A stretch of 64,000 bases of DNA from Xanthobacter autotrophicus (GTDB lineage Bacteria; Pseudomonadota; Alphaproteobacteria; Rhizobiales; Xanthobacteraceae), in NCBI RefSeq assembly GCF_005871085.1, contig NZ_VAUP01000031.1:124001-188000 (forward strand), given 5' to 3'. The position numbers were made by a program, and so were the translations under genes. Below are positions 42,903-50,945 of the stretch, piece after piece. How positions within the stretch are numbered: the stretch's first letter is position 1; each line of letters begins with the position of its first letter. Below the pieces are notes generated by a model. It did no database searches and was not told the DNA's origin. It worked only from the letters and a program-made list of their open reading frames with translations.

Positions 42903-44600
42903 ATGCTGGCAACGCTCTCGATCCGGGACATCGTCCTTATCGAGAAGCTCGATCTCACCCTCTCGGAGGGCCTCACGGTCCTCACGGGTGAGACGGGTGC
43001 TGGCAAGTCGATCCTGCTCGATGCCGTGTCCCTTGCCCTCGGTGGGCGGGGTGACGGCGCCTTGGTACGGCATGGCCTGCCCAAGGGGCAGGTGACGCTC
43101 ACCTTCGATCTGTCTCCCGACCATCCCGCGCACTCTATTCTCGCCGCCGCCGAGCTGCCCGACGAAGGGCCTCTCGTGGTGCGCCGCATCCAGATGGCGG
43201 ACGGGCGCACGCGGGCGAGCGTGAATGAAGAAACGGTCAGCGTGCAGACGCTCCGCCTGATCGGCGCGAGCCTCATCGAGCTACACGGCCAGCACGATGA
43301 CCGTGCCCTCGTGGACCCCGCCAGCCATCGCGCCGTGATTGATGCCTTTGGCGGGCTGGCCGCCAAGGCGGAGGCCCTCGGCGCCCTGTGGCGGGCGTGG
43401 CGCGTGGCCCTCTCGGACGCCCGTGCCGAGCGGGAGCGGCTGGAGATCGCCGCCCGCGAGGCCGATTTCACCCGTCATGCGGTGGAAGAACTCACCGCTC
43501 TCGCAGCCGAGGTCGGGGAAGAAGCATCCCTGTCCGAACGGCGCACCGGCATGATGCGCTCGGAAAAGATCGCCACCGACCTCGACGAGGCGCTGGATGC
43601 CGTGGCAGGCGGCAGTTCCCCGGTACCCTCGCTGGCCGCCGCCGTCCGCCGGCTGGAGCGCCGCGCTGGCGAGGCGCAGGATCTGGTGCGGCCCGCCGTG
43701 GAGGCCATCGATCAGGCCCTCGACGCGCTGGAGACCGCCCGTGCCCATCTGGAGGCGGCGCTGGCGGATGCGGCCTTCGAGCCGGCGGAACTGGAGCGCA
43801 TCGAGGAGCGCCTGTTCGCGTTACGCGCGGCCGCGCGCAAATACGGGGCGAGCGTGGATGACCTGCCCACCGTCGCGGCACGGTTCTCCGCCGAACTTGA
43901 ACGCCTCGACCAGAGCGCGGCCACCCTCGCCCGATTGGAGAAAACCGTGGCCGAGGCGGAAACCGCCTATCGCACCGCCGCCGCCGCTTTGTCGCTGGAG
44001 CGCCATGGCGCTGCAGGCGTGCTTGACGCCGCCGTGGTGGCGGAGCTGCCGCCCTTGAAGCTGGAGCGCGCCGCCTTCATCACCAAGGTCACGAGCGATC
44101 CCGCATCGGCCGGGCCTGACGGCTACGACCAGGTGGAATTCTGGGTGCGCACCAATCCCGGAACGCGGCCGGGGCCTCTCATGAAGGTCGCGTCCGGCGG
44201 CGAACTGTCCCGCTTCCTCTTGGCGCTGAAGGTGGTGCTGGCGGATCGCGGCTCCGCCCCCACCCTCATTTTCGACGAGATCGACACCGGCGTTGGCGGC
44301 GCGGTGGCCGACGCCATCGGCCAGCGGCTGGGGCGTCTTGCGCAGAAGGTGCAGGTGCTGTGCGTCACCCATGCGCCGCAGGTGGCAGCGCGGGCGCGGC
44401 ATCATCTCCTCATCGCCAAGGCCGCGGCGGAAGGGGCACCGGGACAGGACGGGCTGGCGGAGGACGCGCCGGTCACCACGCGGGTGGCGCCGCTCAACGC
44501 CACCACGCGACGCGAGGAAATCGCCCGTATGCTGGCTGGGGCCACCGTGACCGCCGAAGCCCGCGCCGCCGCCGACCGGCTGTTGAAGGCGGCACGCTAG
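42903..44600 (+). CDS. recN: DNA repair protein RecN
   Basis: A 565-residue SMC-like ATPase that acts in double-strand break repair. Walker A is TGETGAGKS near residue 30; the Q-loop region LHGQHDDR is near 125. A central coiled coil rich in Ala, Glu and Arg spans about 160-370, and the C-terminal signature is SGGELSRFLLALK with Walker B PTLIFDEIDTGVGG (near 450). Walker B, D-loop and the final VTHAPQVAARA are all present. It is probably co-transcribed with bamD. No LexA box was seen in the 6-bp gap. Confidence 0.96.
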   Translation: MLATLSIRDIVLIEKLDLTLSEGLTVLTGETGAGKSILLDAVSLALGGRGDGALVRHGLPKGQVTLTFDLSPDHPAHSILAAAELPDEGPLVVRRIQMADGRTRASVNEETVSVQTLRLIGASLIELHGQHDDRALVDPASHRAVIDAFGGLAAKAEALGALWRAWRVALSDARAERERLEIAAREADFTRHAVEELTALAAEVGEEASLSERRTGMMRSEKIATDLDEALDAVAGGSSPVPSLAAAVRRLERRAGEAQDLVRPAVEAIDQALDALETARAHLEAALADAAFEPAELERIEERLFALRAAARKYGASVDDLPTVAARFSAELERLDQSAATLARLEKTVAEAETAYRTAAAALSLERHGAAGVLDAAVVAELPPLKLERAAFITKVTSDPASAGPDGYDQVEFWVRTNPGTRPGPLMKVASGGELSRFLLALKVVLADRGSAPTLIFDEIDTGVGGAVADAIGQRLGRLAQKVQVLCVTHAPQVAARARHHLLIAKAAAEGAPGQDGLAEDAPVTTRVAPLNATTRREEIARMLAGATVTAEARAAADRLLKAAR

Positions 44601-44613
44601 GTTTCGTTCGAGG

Positions 44614-44655
44614 CGATTTCAGCGGCTGGCTGGACCACGCCTTCTGCTGAAATCG
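44614..44655. repeat. Inverted repeat downstream of recN
   Basis: CGATTTCAGC and GCTGAAATCG (10-bp perfect arms) are separated by 22 bp, starting 13 bp after the recN stop. There is no T-run. It may mark the 3' end of the bamD-recN transcript. The rest of the 235-bp gap to arfB shows nothing clear. Confidence 0.55.
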
Positions 44656-44835
44656 TGCGCATCGCCCGCATGACCATTGGTGCAGGCGCTCAAAGGCGTC
44701 CCGGATCTCAAACGGCAAGGTTGATTTGGCCGCTCGGATAGATTCGCGCAGCCATCGTTGATCGATGGGACGGGTCGGGTTGGATCGGATACGTGATGCA
44801 AGGCCGCTTCGCAGGCGGACAGGCCAGCGGCCGAA

Positions 44836-45258
44836 TCAGTCTGCCTGGGGCTTGTCGCGGCGCAGGGATTTGACCTCGCCACGCCGCTCCTTGGCCGCGA
44901 GGCGCCGTTCCTTTGAGCCCAGCGTGGGGCGGGTCGGCCGGCGGATCGGCGCTACCACGGTTGCGCTGCGGATGAGGTCCACCAGCCGGGCCAACGCATC
45001 TTCCCGGTTGCGCTCCTGGGTTCGGAAGCGCTGTGCCTGGATGATGATGACGCCGCTCTGGGTCATCCGCTTTCCGGCCAGCCGCACCAGCCGGATCTTC
45101 ACCCCTTCGGGAAGGTTGGGCGAGCCCGCAGCATCAAAGCGCAATTGCACCGCGCTCGACACCTTGTTCACATTCTGGCCGCCCGGCCCCGAGGCGCGCA
45201 CGAAGGCGAGTTCGATCTCGTCCTCCGAAATGGCGATGCGGGGCGTGATTTCGATCAT
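44836..45258 (-). CDS. arfB: Alternative ribosome-rescue factor ArfB (peptidyl-tRNA hydrolase YaeJ)
   Basis: A 140-residue release-factor-like protein that frees ribosomes stalled on non-stop mRNA. The catalytic GGQ is at residues 26-28 in ASGPGGQNVNKVSSAV. The basic C-terminal tail (KERRLAAKERRGEVKSLRRDK) inserts into the empty mRNA channel. Length and tail fit ArfB rather than RF1/RF2, which would be about 360 residues. In Caulobacter an ArfB homologue backs up tmRNA. The ATG at 45258 starts the homology. Confidence 0.95.
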   Translation of the reverse strand: MIEITPRIAISEDEIELAFVRASGPGGQNVNKVSSAVQLRFDAAGSPNLPEGVKIRLVRLAGKRMTQSGVIIIQAQRFRTQERNREDALARLVDLIRSATVVAPIRRPTRPTLGSKERRLAAKERRGEVKSLRRDKPQAD

Positions 45259-45437
45259 GGCGGAACCTTCGGCGTCAGGTGCGCCTGCCACGGGGCGCGA
45301 CCGCGTCCGGACCTTTTGCCGTTCGGCGATCCGCAGGCGGTCCGCATGGGCGCGATCGCTCTTAGACCAAATGCCGCCGCCCACCAACGGCCTCGACGGT
45401 GTGCCCGGCCAAGAACGATGCTCCGGAGCCGCTCCGG

Positions 45438-46589
45438 TCAAATGGCGTGGCGATTCGCGGTGGGGCCGAAATGTTCCACGTAGCGCGGGCTGATCACCGA
45501 GACCGGAAGGATGATGAGCACATCCGTCGTGCCGAACTGGTGGTCCACCACCGCGCCATCCCCCACGAAGCCGCCAAGGCGCAAATAGCCCTTGATGAGC
45601 GGCGGCAGGGCCTGAAGCGCGGCCTTCGGGTTGATCTCGGCCTTCGGCATGCGATCCATGGACACGTGCCGCCCTTCCACGGCCCGCGCGCGCCACTCGT
45701 CCGGAGCAAGTGCATTGTGGTGGAGGAAGGAGAGGGGCAAGGCGAGGGCCGCGGGGTCGGTGCCCTCAAGGCTCGCGCAGCCGAACATGGCGTCGATCTT
45801 GTTGCGCAGGATGTAGGTCCACACCCCATGCCAGAGCAGTTCGACAGTGCGCTTGTTGCGGTAGGGCTTCAGCACGCACGACCGGCCGAGTTCCAGGAAC
45901 CGGAGGTTCGGGTGGGCGGCGATGATGCCGTTCACATGAAACTCGCCCTGAGTATAGAAGCCGCCATGTCGCTGGGCCACCTCCTGCCGAAGCAGGCGAT
46001 AGGTGCCGACCACCTTGGGCTTGCGCCGGCCGAGCACCATTTTTCCGGCGTCGTGGTCAAGCACCAGCAGATGCTCGCAGATGGCGTCGAAGCTGTCCAT
46101 GTCGCGGCGGGCGAGGCGGGCCGCGCCATCGGGTACAGCCGACATCTCCTCGTAGAACACCTTGTAGCGCAGGCGTTGGGCGCGCCGCACGTCGCGCGCG
46201 GTGCGGGCGAGCCGCACTTCCATCGCCCCGAGGCGTCCGAGGACAAGGCCGTCCGGGTCCGGCGGCAGCGCGTCCTTGTAGCGGATGCCCGAATAGGCGC
46301 GGAAATCGGTGACCAGCTTCTGCGGCACTGGCATGGCGGGCTTGCTGGGAATGGCGTCTACGCCTGTTTTTGGGAACGGCGCCTGGAATGGCGGCTCGCC
46401 AATGGGCCCAATGGAGCTGAGACCGGCCTGCCCGAAGCGGGAGCGGGCGTCGTCTCGCGTCATGTCCCTGGAAAAGTCGCGGGAGAGATCCCGCGCGAAA
46501 TCGCGCGCCAGATCGCGGGCAACATCCATGCCTCGCCCGAACAGTGCGGGCAGGCTGAAATTAGGATCGGTTTGTCCTGTCCGTTTCAT
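45438..46589 (-). CDS. olsB: L-ornithine N-alpha-acyltransferase OlsB, with Arg-Asp repeat extension
   Basis: A 383-residue acyltransferase that makes lyso-ornithine lipid, a phosphorus-free membrane lipid. The GNAT-like core starts near residue 115 (VRLARTARDVRRAQRLRYKVFYEEM) and includes FDAICEHLLVLDH, GTYRLLRQEVA, FLELGRSCV, and LWHGVWTYILRNKIDAMFGCASLEG. OlsB proteins are usually about 300 residues. Here an N-terminal extension contains six Arg-Asp pairs spaced exactly four residues apart (residues 25-46). GGAGGGGG lies upstream of the ATG. No olsA neighbour is present. Ornithine lipid synthesis in relatives rises under phosphate limitation; a Pho box was not identified. Confidence 0.88.
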   Translation of the reverse strand: MKRTGQTDPNFSLPALFGRGMDVARDLARDFARDLSRDFSRDMTRDDARSRFGQAGLSSIGPIGEPPFQAPFPKTGVDAIPSKPAMPVPQKLVTDFRAYSGIRYKDALPPDPDGLVLGRLGAMEVRLARTARDVRRAQRLRYKVFYEEMSAVPDGAARLARRDMDSFDAICEHLLVLDHDAGKMVLGRRKPKVVGTYRLLRQEVAQRHGGFYTQGEFHVNGIIAAHPNLRFLELGRSCVLKPYRNKRTVELLWHGVWTYILRNKIDAMFGCASLEGTDPAALALPLSFLHHNALAPDEWRARAVEGRHVSMDRMPKAEINPKAALQALPPLIKGYLRLGGFVGDGAVVDHQFGTTDVLIILPVSVISPRYVEHFGPTANRHAI

Positions 46590-47005
46590 TGCAACGACCC
46601 CCTCCCCGGGCCGCCGCCTGCGGCGCGCGCGCCATCCCTGAACATCAGCGCCCGCCTCCCGGCTGCCGCGACGCGGGGCGCCACCTCTTCCCTTCCCGGA
46701 ACCCTTGTCCCCGGTTACCAGGATATGAACGTGACCAACACCATAGTTTTCCGACGCCCATGTGACAACGGACCAGCGCCTCCGGCGCGCAAATGAGCCA
46801 GGCCGGTCGTCCGTCCGCCCCGGGAGCGCGCCTCGACGGTGGTGAACCGGCCTGCCAGCCGCCTCCGGTGCAGCCAATGGAGGCACCAGGAGCTGGCGCG
46901 TCGAGGCAAGCCTCGACAAGCTGCGGCCTTGTGGGGAGCCCGGCGCGATGCTAGCGCCAGACCGAGGCGCGGGTAGGTGGCGCCTGTGATTCCAAGGGGG
47001 GCACG
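46590..47005. other. Divergent intergenic region, olsB / secreted protein
   Basis: 416 bp. It holds a small inverted repeat GTCGAGGC-AA-GCCTCGAC (46900-46917) and a strong ribosome binding site (AAGGGGGGC) just before the gene at 47006. A 23-codon open frame beginning at 46724 (MNVTNTIVFRRPCDNG) has no supporting evidence. No promoter could be assigned with confidence. Confidence 0.4.
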
Positions 47006-47617
47006 ATGTTTGAGATCCGCAGAACGTTCGCGGCTGTGGCGCTGGCCGCCGGTCTGGTACAGATCATGTCCGGCGCAGCGCTCGCGCAGGCCCGGCCGGC
47101 ACCGGCCGAGGTCGACACGGTGATCGTGCAGGGCGTGGGGCAGATCACGGTTTTCACGTACAAGGCGCAATTCGTCTCCGCTGACCCCGCGACACGGCGT
47201 GTGGTGCTGGAAGATCCGTCCGGTCGCCGGTGGGCGGTGATCGCGCCGCCGCTGCTGGGGGACCTCTCCTTCTTCCGCAATGGCGAGACCCTGATCATCC
47301 GCAAGGCGCCCGGGGTGGTCACCGCCCTCGGCAAGGCGCGGCAGGGCAAGCCCGGCGAAGTGATGAGCGAGGTGGTTCTTGATGCCGGCCTGCCTGGGTG
47401 GCCGGAAGGCTTCGGCGTGCGCGAAGTGACGCTCACGACCATCTTCGTGGACGTCAACAAGGCGGCAGGAACAGTCACCTTCGAAGGACCGGACGGCGGC
47501 GTGCGTACGTTGCGTGCAGCCAATGACAAGGTGCTTGCCGACCTGCAGCAGGTCCAGCCCGGCGACCTTGCGCAGGTCAGCTATCTGGAAGGTCTCGCCA
47601 TCAACGCCATCCGGTGA
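47006..47617 (+). CDS. Conserved-looking exported protein of unknown function
   Basis: A 203-residue protein with a classic signal peptide (FAAVALAAGLVQIMSGAALAQA, cleavage after ALA near residue 27). The mature part is all-beta in character, with repeated strand patterns VTVFTYKAQFVSADPATRRVVLEDPSG-like and TIFVDVNKAAGTVTFEGPDGG; both segments have the form V-x-V-D/N-x-A-x-x-T/R-V-x-F/L-E-x-P-x-G. This suggests two copies of one small domain. No cysteine or catalytic motif is visible. I recognise no named family. A strong ribosome binding site supports the start. It converges on comM, with a hairpin and an 18-bp repeat array between. Confidence 0.78.
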   Translation: MFEIRRTFAAVALAAGLVQIMSGAALAQARPAPAEVDTVIVQGVGQITVFTYKAQFVSADPATRRVVLEDPSGRRWAVIAPPLLGDLSFFRNGETLIIRKAPGVVTALGKARQGKPGEVMSEVVLDAGLPGWPEGFGVREVTLTTIFVDVNKAAGTVTFEGPDGGVRTLRAANDKVLADLQQVQPGDLAQVSYLEGLAINAIR

Positions 47618-47628
47618 GTTGTTCCAAG

Positions 47629-47666
47629 CCCCGCAGTCCGGCGCCGCAAGGCGCCGGACTGCGGGG
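47629..47666. terminator. 17-bp perfect hairpin with GCAA loop (bidirectional terminator-like)
   Basis: CCCCGCAGTCCGGCGCC and its exact complement enclose a GCAA tetraloop, 12 bp after the stop of the secreted-protein gene and between convergent genes. It is extremely stable but has no T-run. Its right arm overlaps the first unit of the 18-bp repeat array. Confidence 0.65.
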
Positions 47667-47800
47667 TGGCGGTCACATGCGGGGTGGCGGTCACATGCGG
47701 GGTGGCGGTCACATGCGGGGTGGCGGTCACATGCGGGGTGGCGGTCACATGCGGGGTGGCGGTCACATGCGGGGTGGCGGTCACATGCGGGGTAGAGGTC
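47661..47800. repeat. Array of seven perfect 18-bp tandem repeats (VNTR-like)
   Basis: The unit GCGGGGTGGCGGTCACAT repeats seven times without a single change (47661-47786). A degenerate eighth unit follows (GCGGGGTAGAGGTCAT), in which the comM stop codon lies. There are no spacers, so it is not a CRISPR. Perfect identity suggests recent expansion by slippage or unequal crossover. Confidence 0.95.
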
Positions 47801-49331
47801 ATGCGGCCGCCCGCGGGCGTTCCGCGGCCGCGCGATAAGCCAATGCCTCAGCAAGATGCCGGCGTCCGATAGTGTCGGCGCCGTCGAGATCAGCAAGGGT
47901 GCGCGCCACTTTCAGAACCCGGTGGTAGCCCCGGGCGCTCAGGCGCATGGCATCCGCAGCGTCTCGCAGCAGGGCTGCGCCGGCCGTGTCCGGCGTCGCG
48001 ACCTGGTCCAGCAGCGGGCCGGAGGCTTCTGCATTGGTGCGAACGTCCCGTCGCCCAAGGGCGGCATAGCGTTCGATCTGGATCTCCCGCGCCATGGCGA
48101 CCCGCGCCGCCACTTCGCGCGAGCCTTCGGCAGGGGATGGTAGCACGAGGTCGGATGCAGATACCGACGGCACTTCCAGATGGAGGTCGATGCGGTCGAG
48201 GAAGGGGCCGGACAGCCGGGCCTGATACTCGTCGGCGCAGCGCGTGCCGCGCTTGCAGGTGAAGCCGGGCTCGCCCGCGCGTCCGCAGCGGCACGGATTC
48301 ATGGCCGCGATCAACTGGAAGCGCGAGGGATAGGTGACGCGATGGTTGGCCCGCGCGATCAGCACCTCCCCCGTCTCCAGGGGCTGGCGCAGGGAATCGA
48401 GCACCTGCGGCGAGAATTCTGGCAATTCGTCCAGGAACAGAACGCCATTGTGCGCGAGGGAGACTTCACCGGGCTTCGCTTTCGCGCCGCCACCCACCAT
48501 GGCGGCCATGCTGGCAGAATGATGCGGCGCCCGGAACGGGCGGCGGTCCATCAGCGCGCCGTCCTCGATGGAGCCGGCCACGGACGCGATCATGGACACA
48601 TCAAGCATCTCGGCGGGCGACAATGGTGGCAGGATAGAGGGCAGCCTCTGGGCCAGCATGGATTTTCCCGCGCCAGGCGGCCCGATGAACAAAAGATTGT
48701 GCCCACCGGCGGCGGCGACCTCCAGGGCGCGCTTGGCGGTCTCCTGCCCCTTCACGTCCTTCAGGTCGAGCATGGCTTCCCCCGGCGCCTTCATCCTGGG
48801 TTCGGGCCGGCCCATCACCTGCCGGCCGGTCATATGGTTGGCGAGCTGGATGAGGGATTGCGGCGCCAGGATCTCCATGTCGGGACTGGCCCAGGCCGCC
48901 TCCGCGCCGCAGGCGGCGGGGCAGATCAACCCATGGCCGCGGGCGTTGGCGCCGATGGCTGCAGGCAGCACGCCCGCCACTGCGGCGATGGCTCCGTCGA
49001 GCGCAAGCTCGCCCACCACGGTGAAGCCGCCGAGCGCATCCGAGGGAATGGCGCCGATGGCCGCCATGAGTCCGAGGGCGATGGGCAGATCGTAGTGGGA
49101 ACCCTCTTTCGGCAGGTCCGCCGGGGCCAGGTTGACGGTGATGCGCCGCGCCGGCAGTGCAAGGCCCGAGGCGATGAGTGCTGCACGCACGCGCTCGCGC
49201 GCCTCAGACACGGCCTTGTCCGGCAGGCCGACGATGGTGAAGGCCGGCAGGCCCGCCGCGACATGAACCTGGACGTCCACGGGTCGCGCGTCCACCCCCT
49301 CGAATGCGACTGTCGCCACCCGCTGGATCAC
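47799..49331 (-). CDS. comM: YifB/ComM family Mg-chelatase-like AAA+ ATPase
   Basis: A 510-residue member of the ComM/YifB family. ComM in Vibrio is a branch-migration helicase acting in natural transformation; most bacteria carry a homologue even when not known to be competent. Domains: an N-terminal Lon-protease-like segment (VDVQVHVAAGLPAFTIVGLPDKAVSEARERV), an AAA+ domain with Walker A FIGPPGAGKSMLA (near 218-230) and Walker B GVLFLDELPEF, a Cys motif CRCGRAGEPGFTCKRGTRC, and a C-terminal helical domain. The GTG start was chosen because family proteins begin here (VIQRVATVAFEG). It converges with the secreted-protein gene. Confidence 0.93.
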   Translation of the reverse strand: MIQRVATVAFEGVDARPVDVQVHVAAGLPAFTIVGLPDKAVSEARERVRAALIASGLALPARRITVNLAPADLPKEGSHYDLPIALGLMAAIGAIPSDALGGFTVVGELALDGAIAAVAGVLPAAIGANARGHGLICPAACGAEAAWASPDMEILAPQSLIQLANHMTGRQVMGRPEPRMKAPGEAMLDLKDVKGQETAKRALEVAAAGGHNLLFIGPPGAGKSMLAQRLPSILPPLSPAEMLDVSMIASVAGSIEDGALMDRRPFRAPHHSASMAAMVGGGAKAKPGEVSLAHNGVLFLDELPEFSPQVLDSLRQPLETGEVLIARANHRVTYPSRFQLIAAMNPCRCGRAGEPGFTCKRGTRCADEYQARLSGPFLDRIDLHLEVPSVSASDLVLPSPAEGSREVAARVAMAREIQIERYAALGRRDVRTNAEASGPLLDQVATPDTAGAALLRDAADAMRLSARGYHRVLKVARTLADLDGADTIGRRHLAEALAYRAAAERPRAAA

Positions 49332-49471
49332 CGCGCCCACCCCGCTCGACTGCCTGCATCTCAAGGTAGCGGAGGATTACCGAAGCGACAAGAACGAAAG
49401 CGGAACAATTTTGCTTGCCACGGTCGAGGCGGTGGCTATTCTGGACCAGCTTTGACAAACGGGGACGGGTG

Positions 49472-50257
49472 ATGGCGGACGCTGCAGCGGGCGGAATGCG
49501 CAGTCACGAGGCGCAGGTGGCCGACGTGTTCGGTCCTCAGGCCGCCGCCTATGTGGCGAGCGCCGTGCATGCGCGCGGCGCGGACCTTGAAGCCTTGTCG
49601 GCTCTGGTGGCGGAATTGCGGCCCGGTCGGCTTCTGGATCTGGGGTGCGGCGGCGGGCATGTGAGCTTCGCGGCGGCGCCGTTCGTGGCTGAGGTGGTGG
49701 CCTACGATCTCTCCGACGACATGCTGGGGGCGGTCGCTGCCGAGGCTGTGCAGCGCGGCTTCGCCAACATCGCCACTCGGCAGGGGGTGGCCGAGCGCCT
49801 GCCGTTTTCCGACGCCAGCTTCGATTTCATTGCCACCCGCTTCAGTGCCCACCATTGGCGGGATGTTCCGGCTGCCATGGGTGAGGCGCACCGGGTTTTG
49901 AAGGCCGACGGGCGTGCCATGGTGATGGATGTGATCGCCCCGGACTGGTCAGTGGCAGACAGTTTCCTGCAAACCATCGAGGTGCTGCGCGATCCCTCAC
50001 ATGGCCGCGACTATCGCGAGGCGGAATGGGTGGAGCATGCGGAGGGCGCCGGCTTTCGCGTCATGCGAACGGCGCGTCGGCGTCTGCGACTCGCGTTCAA
50101 CGCCTGGGTCGAGCGGATCCGTACGCCCGAGCTGCACGTGGCGGCTATCCGGTCCCTGATCGCCGGGGCGAGCCGCGATGTGGCCGATCATTTCGAGATC
50201 GAGGCGGATGGCTCCTTCACCCTCGATACGCTGACGCTGGAACTTGAGCCGGCCTGA
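49472..50257 (+). CDS. Class I SAM-dependent methyltransferase (UbiE-like)
   Basis: A 261-residue methyltransferase of the Methyltransf_11 type. The SAM-binding motif I is LLDLGCGGGHVSFAAAP (near 55-70), followed by motif II region VVAYDLSDDMLGAVAAEA and the post-I element FDFIATRFSAHHWRDVPAAMGEAHRVLKADGRAMVMDVI. The C-terminal part is long and helical. Substrate cannot be told; similar proteins are often labelled UbiE/COQ5 but lack support for that role. The ATG follows ACGGGTG, a weak ribosome binding site. Confidence 0.88.
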   Translation: MADAAAGGMRSHEAQVADVFGPQAAAYVASAVHARGADLEALSALVAELRPGRLLDLGCGGGHVSFAAAPFVAEVVAYDLSDDMLGAVAAEAVQRGFANIATRQGVAERLPFSDASFDFIATRFSAHHWRDVPAAMGEAHRVLKADGRAMVMDVIAPDWSVADSFLQTIEVLRDPSHGRDYREAEWVEHAEGAGFRVMRTARRRLRLAFNAWVERIRTPELHVAAIRSLIAGASRDVADHFEIEADGSFTLDTLTLELEPA

Positions 50258-50344
50258 GCGCGGGCCGGTGCCGTCGGCCGGATCGGCCAGGGCAATAGTT
50301 CGTTTCGAGAAAGCATGGGGATGAGGGGGCCGTCGGGATAACGC

Positions 50345-50656
50345 CTATTTCTTCTCCAGCATCAGCCGGCCCTGTTTCTTGATGAGGTCCTGCGCCTTGC
50401 GAGCCAACAGGTCGAGGAGGAAGGGAAGCTCGACGGACAGGTGAACGGCCTCCTCCGTCACGTCGAGGGTGCCGCCTGCGGTCTGGCCGAGGGCCGCGAT
50501 CTGAAAGTCCAGATGCTCGTCGGTCCAGACCTCCTGGAGGATGGAGATGTGGCGACCGAAGCGGGAGCGCACGGTGGTGAGCCCCACCTGCAGGCGCCGC
50601 GTGGCCTCCACCTTGCCGAGGCGGTGCGGAATGGAAGCGGTGAACGGCTGGCCCAT
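50345..50656 (-). CDS. Polyhydroxyalkanoic acid system family protein
   Basis: A 103-residue protein matching the small family often called PHA-system or PHA_gran_rgn protein. It has an N-terminal IPHRLGKVEATRRLQ segment, a central beta part (WTDEHLDFQIAALGQTAGGTLDVTEEAVHLSVELPF), and the C-terminal helix LLDLLARKAQDLIKKQGRLML. The family is linked to PHA metabolism mainly by gene neighbourhoods; here there is no pha gene next to it, but phaZ occurs elsewhere in the window. Its fold resembles polyketide cyclase/ribosome-associated toxin-like small proteins. Function uncertain. Confidence 0.78.
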   Translation of the reverse strand: MGQPFTASIPHRLGKVEATRRLQVGLTTVRSRFGRHISILQEVWTDEHLDFQIAALGQTAGGTLDVTEEAVHLSVELPFLLDLLARKAQDLIKKQGRLMLEKK

Positions 50657-50945
50657 GCGCTTGTCTCCCGATGGCGGTGGCCGGGCGATGTCCTCCGGCC
50701 GGGTGTTCTGGTTCGTCTGGTTCGCTCGGTGAAGCCTTCGCGTCGGCCCCTTGAGCTGCCGAGTTGTCGGCGATCGGGCTGATCGGCCGGCGGGCCATGT
50801 CCAGCACCGGCAGCACCGGGCCGGAGGTTGCTGCGCGTGCCTATCACATGCGCGGCAAGCTGATCGGATAGCGCCTTCGCTCATTGAAACGAGAGCGCGA
50901 TCTGCCGGCCGATGGCTTCCGTCGACCGGGATTGCGCTCAAGACG

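Noticed and set aside
45259-45696. N-terminal extension of arfB
   Set aside because: The open frame continues upstream and overlaps olsB, but ArfB begins at the ATG before MIEITPRIAI and matches the family's length of about 140.
46724-46795. Short 23-codon open frame upstream of the secreted-protein gene
   Set aside because: No ribosome binding site of note, no conserved features, and such short frames are expected by chance.
47661-47800. CRISPR array
   Set aside because: The 18-bp units are directly adjacent with no unique spacers, and no cas gene is in the window.
47614-47838. Open frame encoding a GGGHMR hexapeptide repeat
   Set aside because: It is only the translation of the 18-bp tandem repeat, has no ribosome binding site and lies between convergent genes. 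It could be revisited if a transcript is found.
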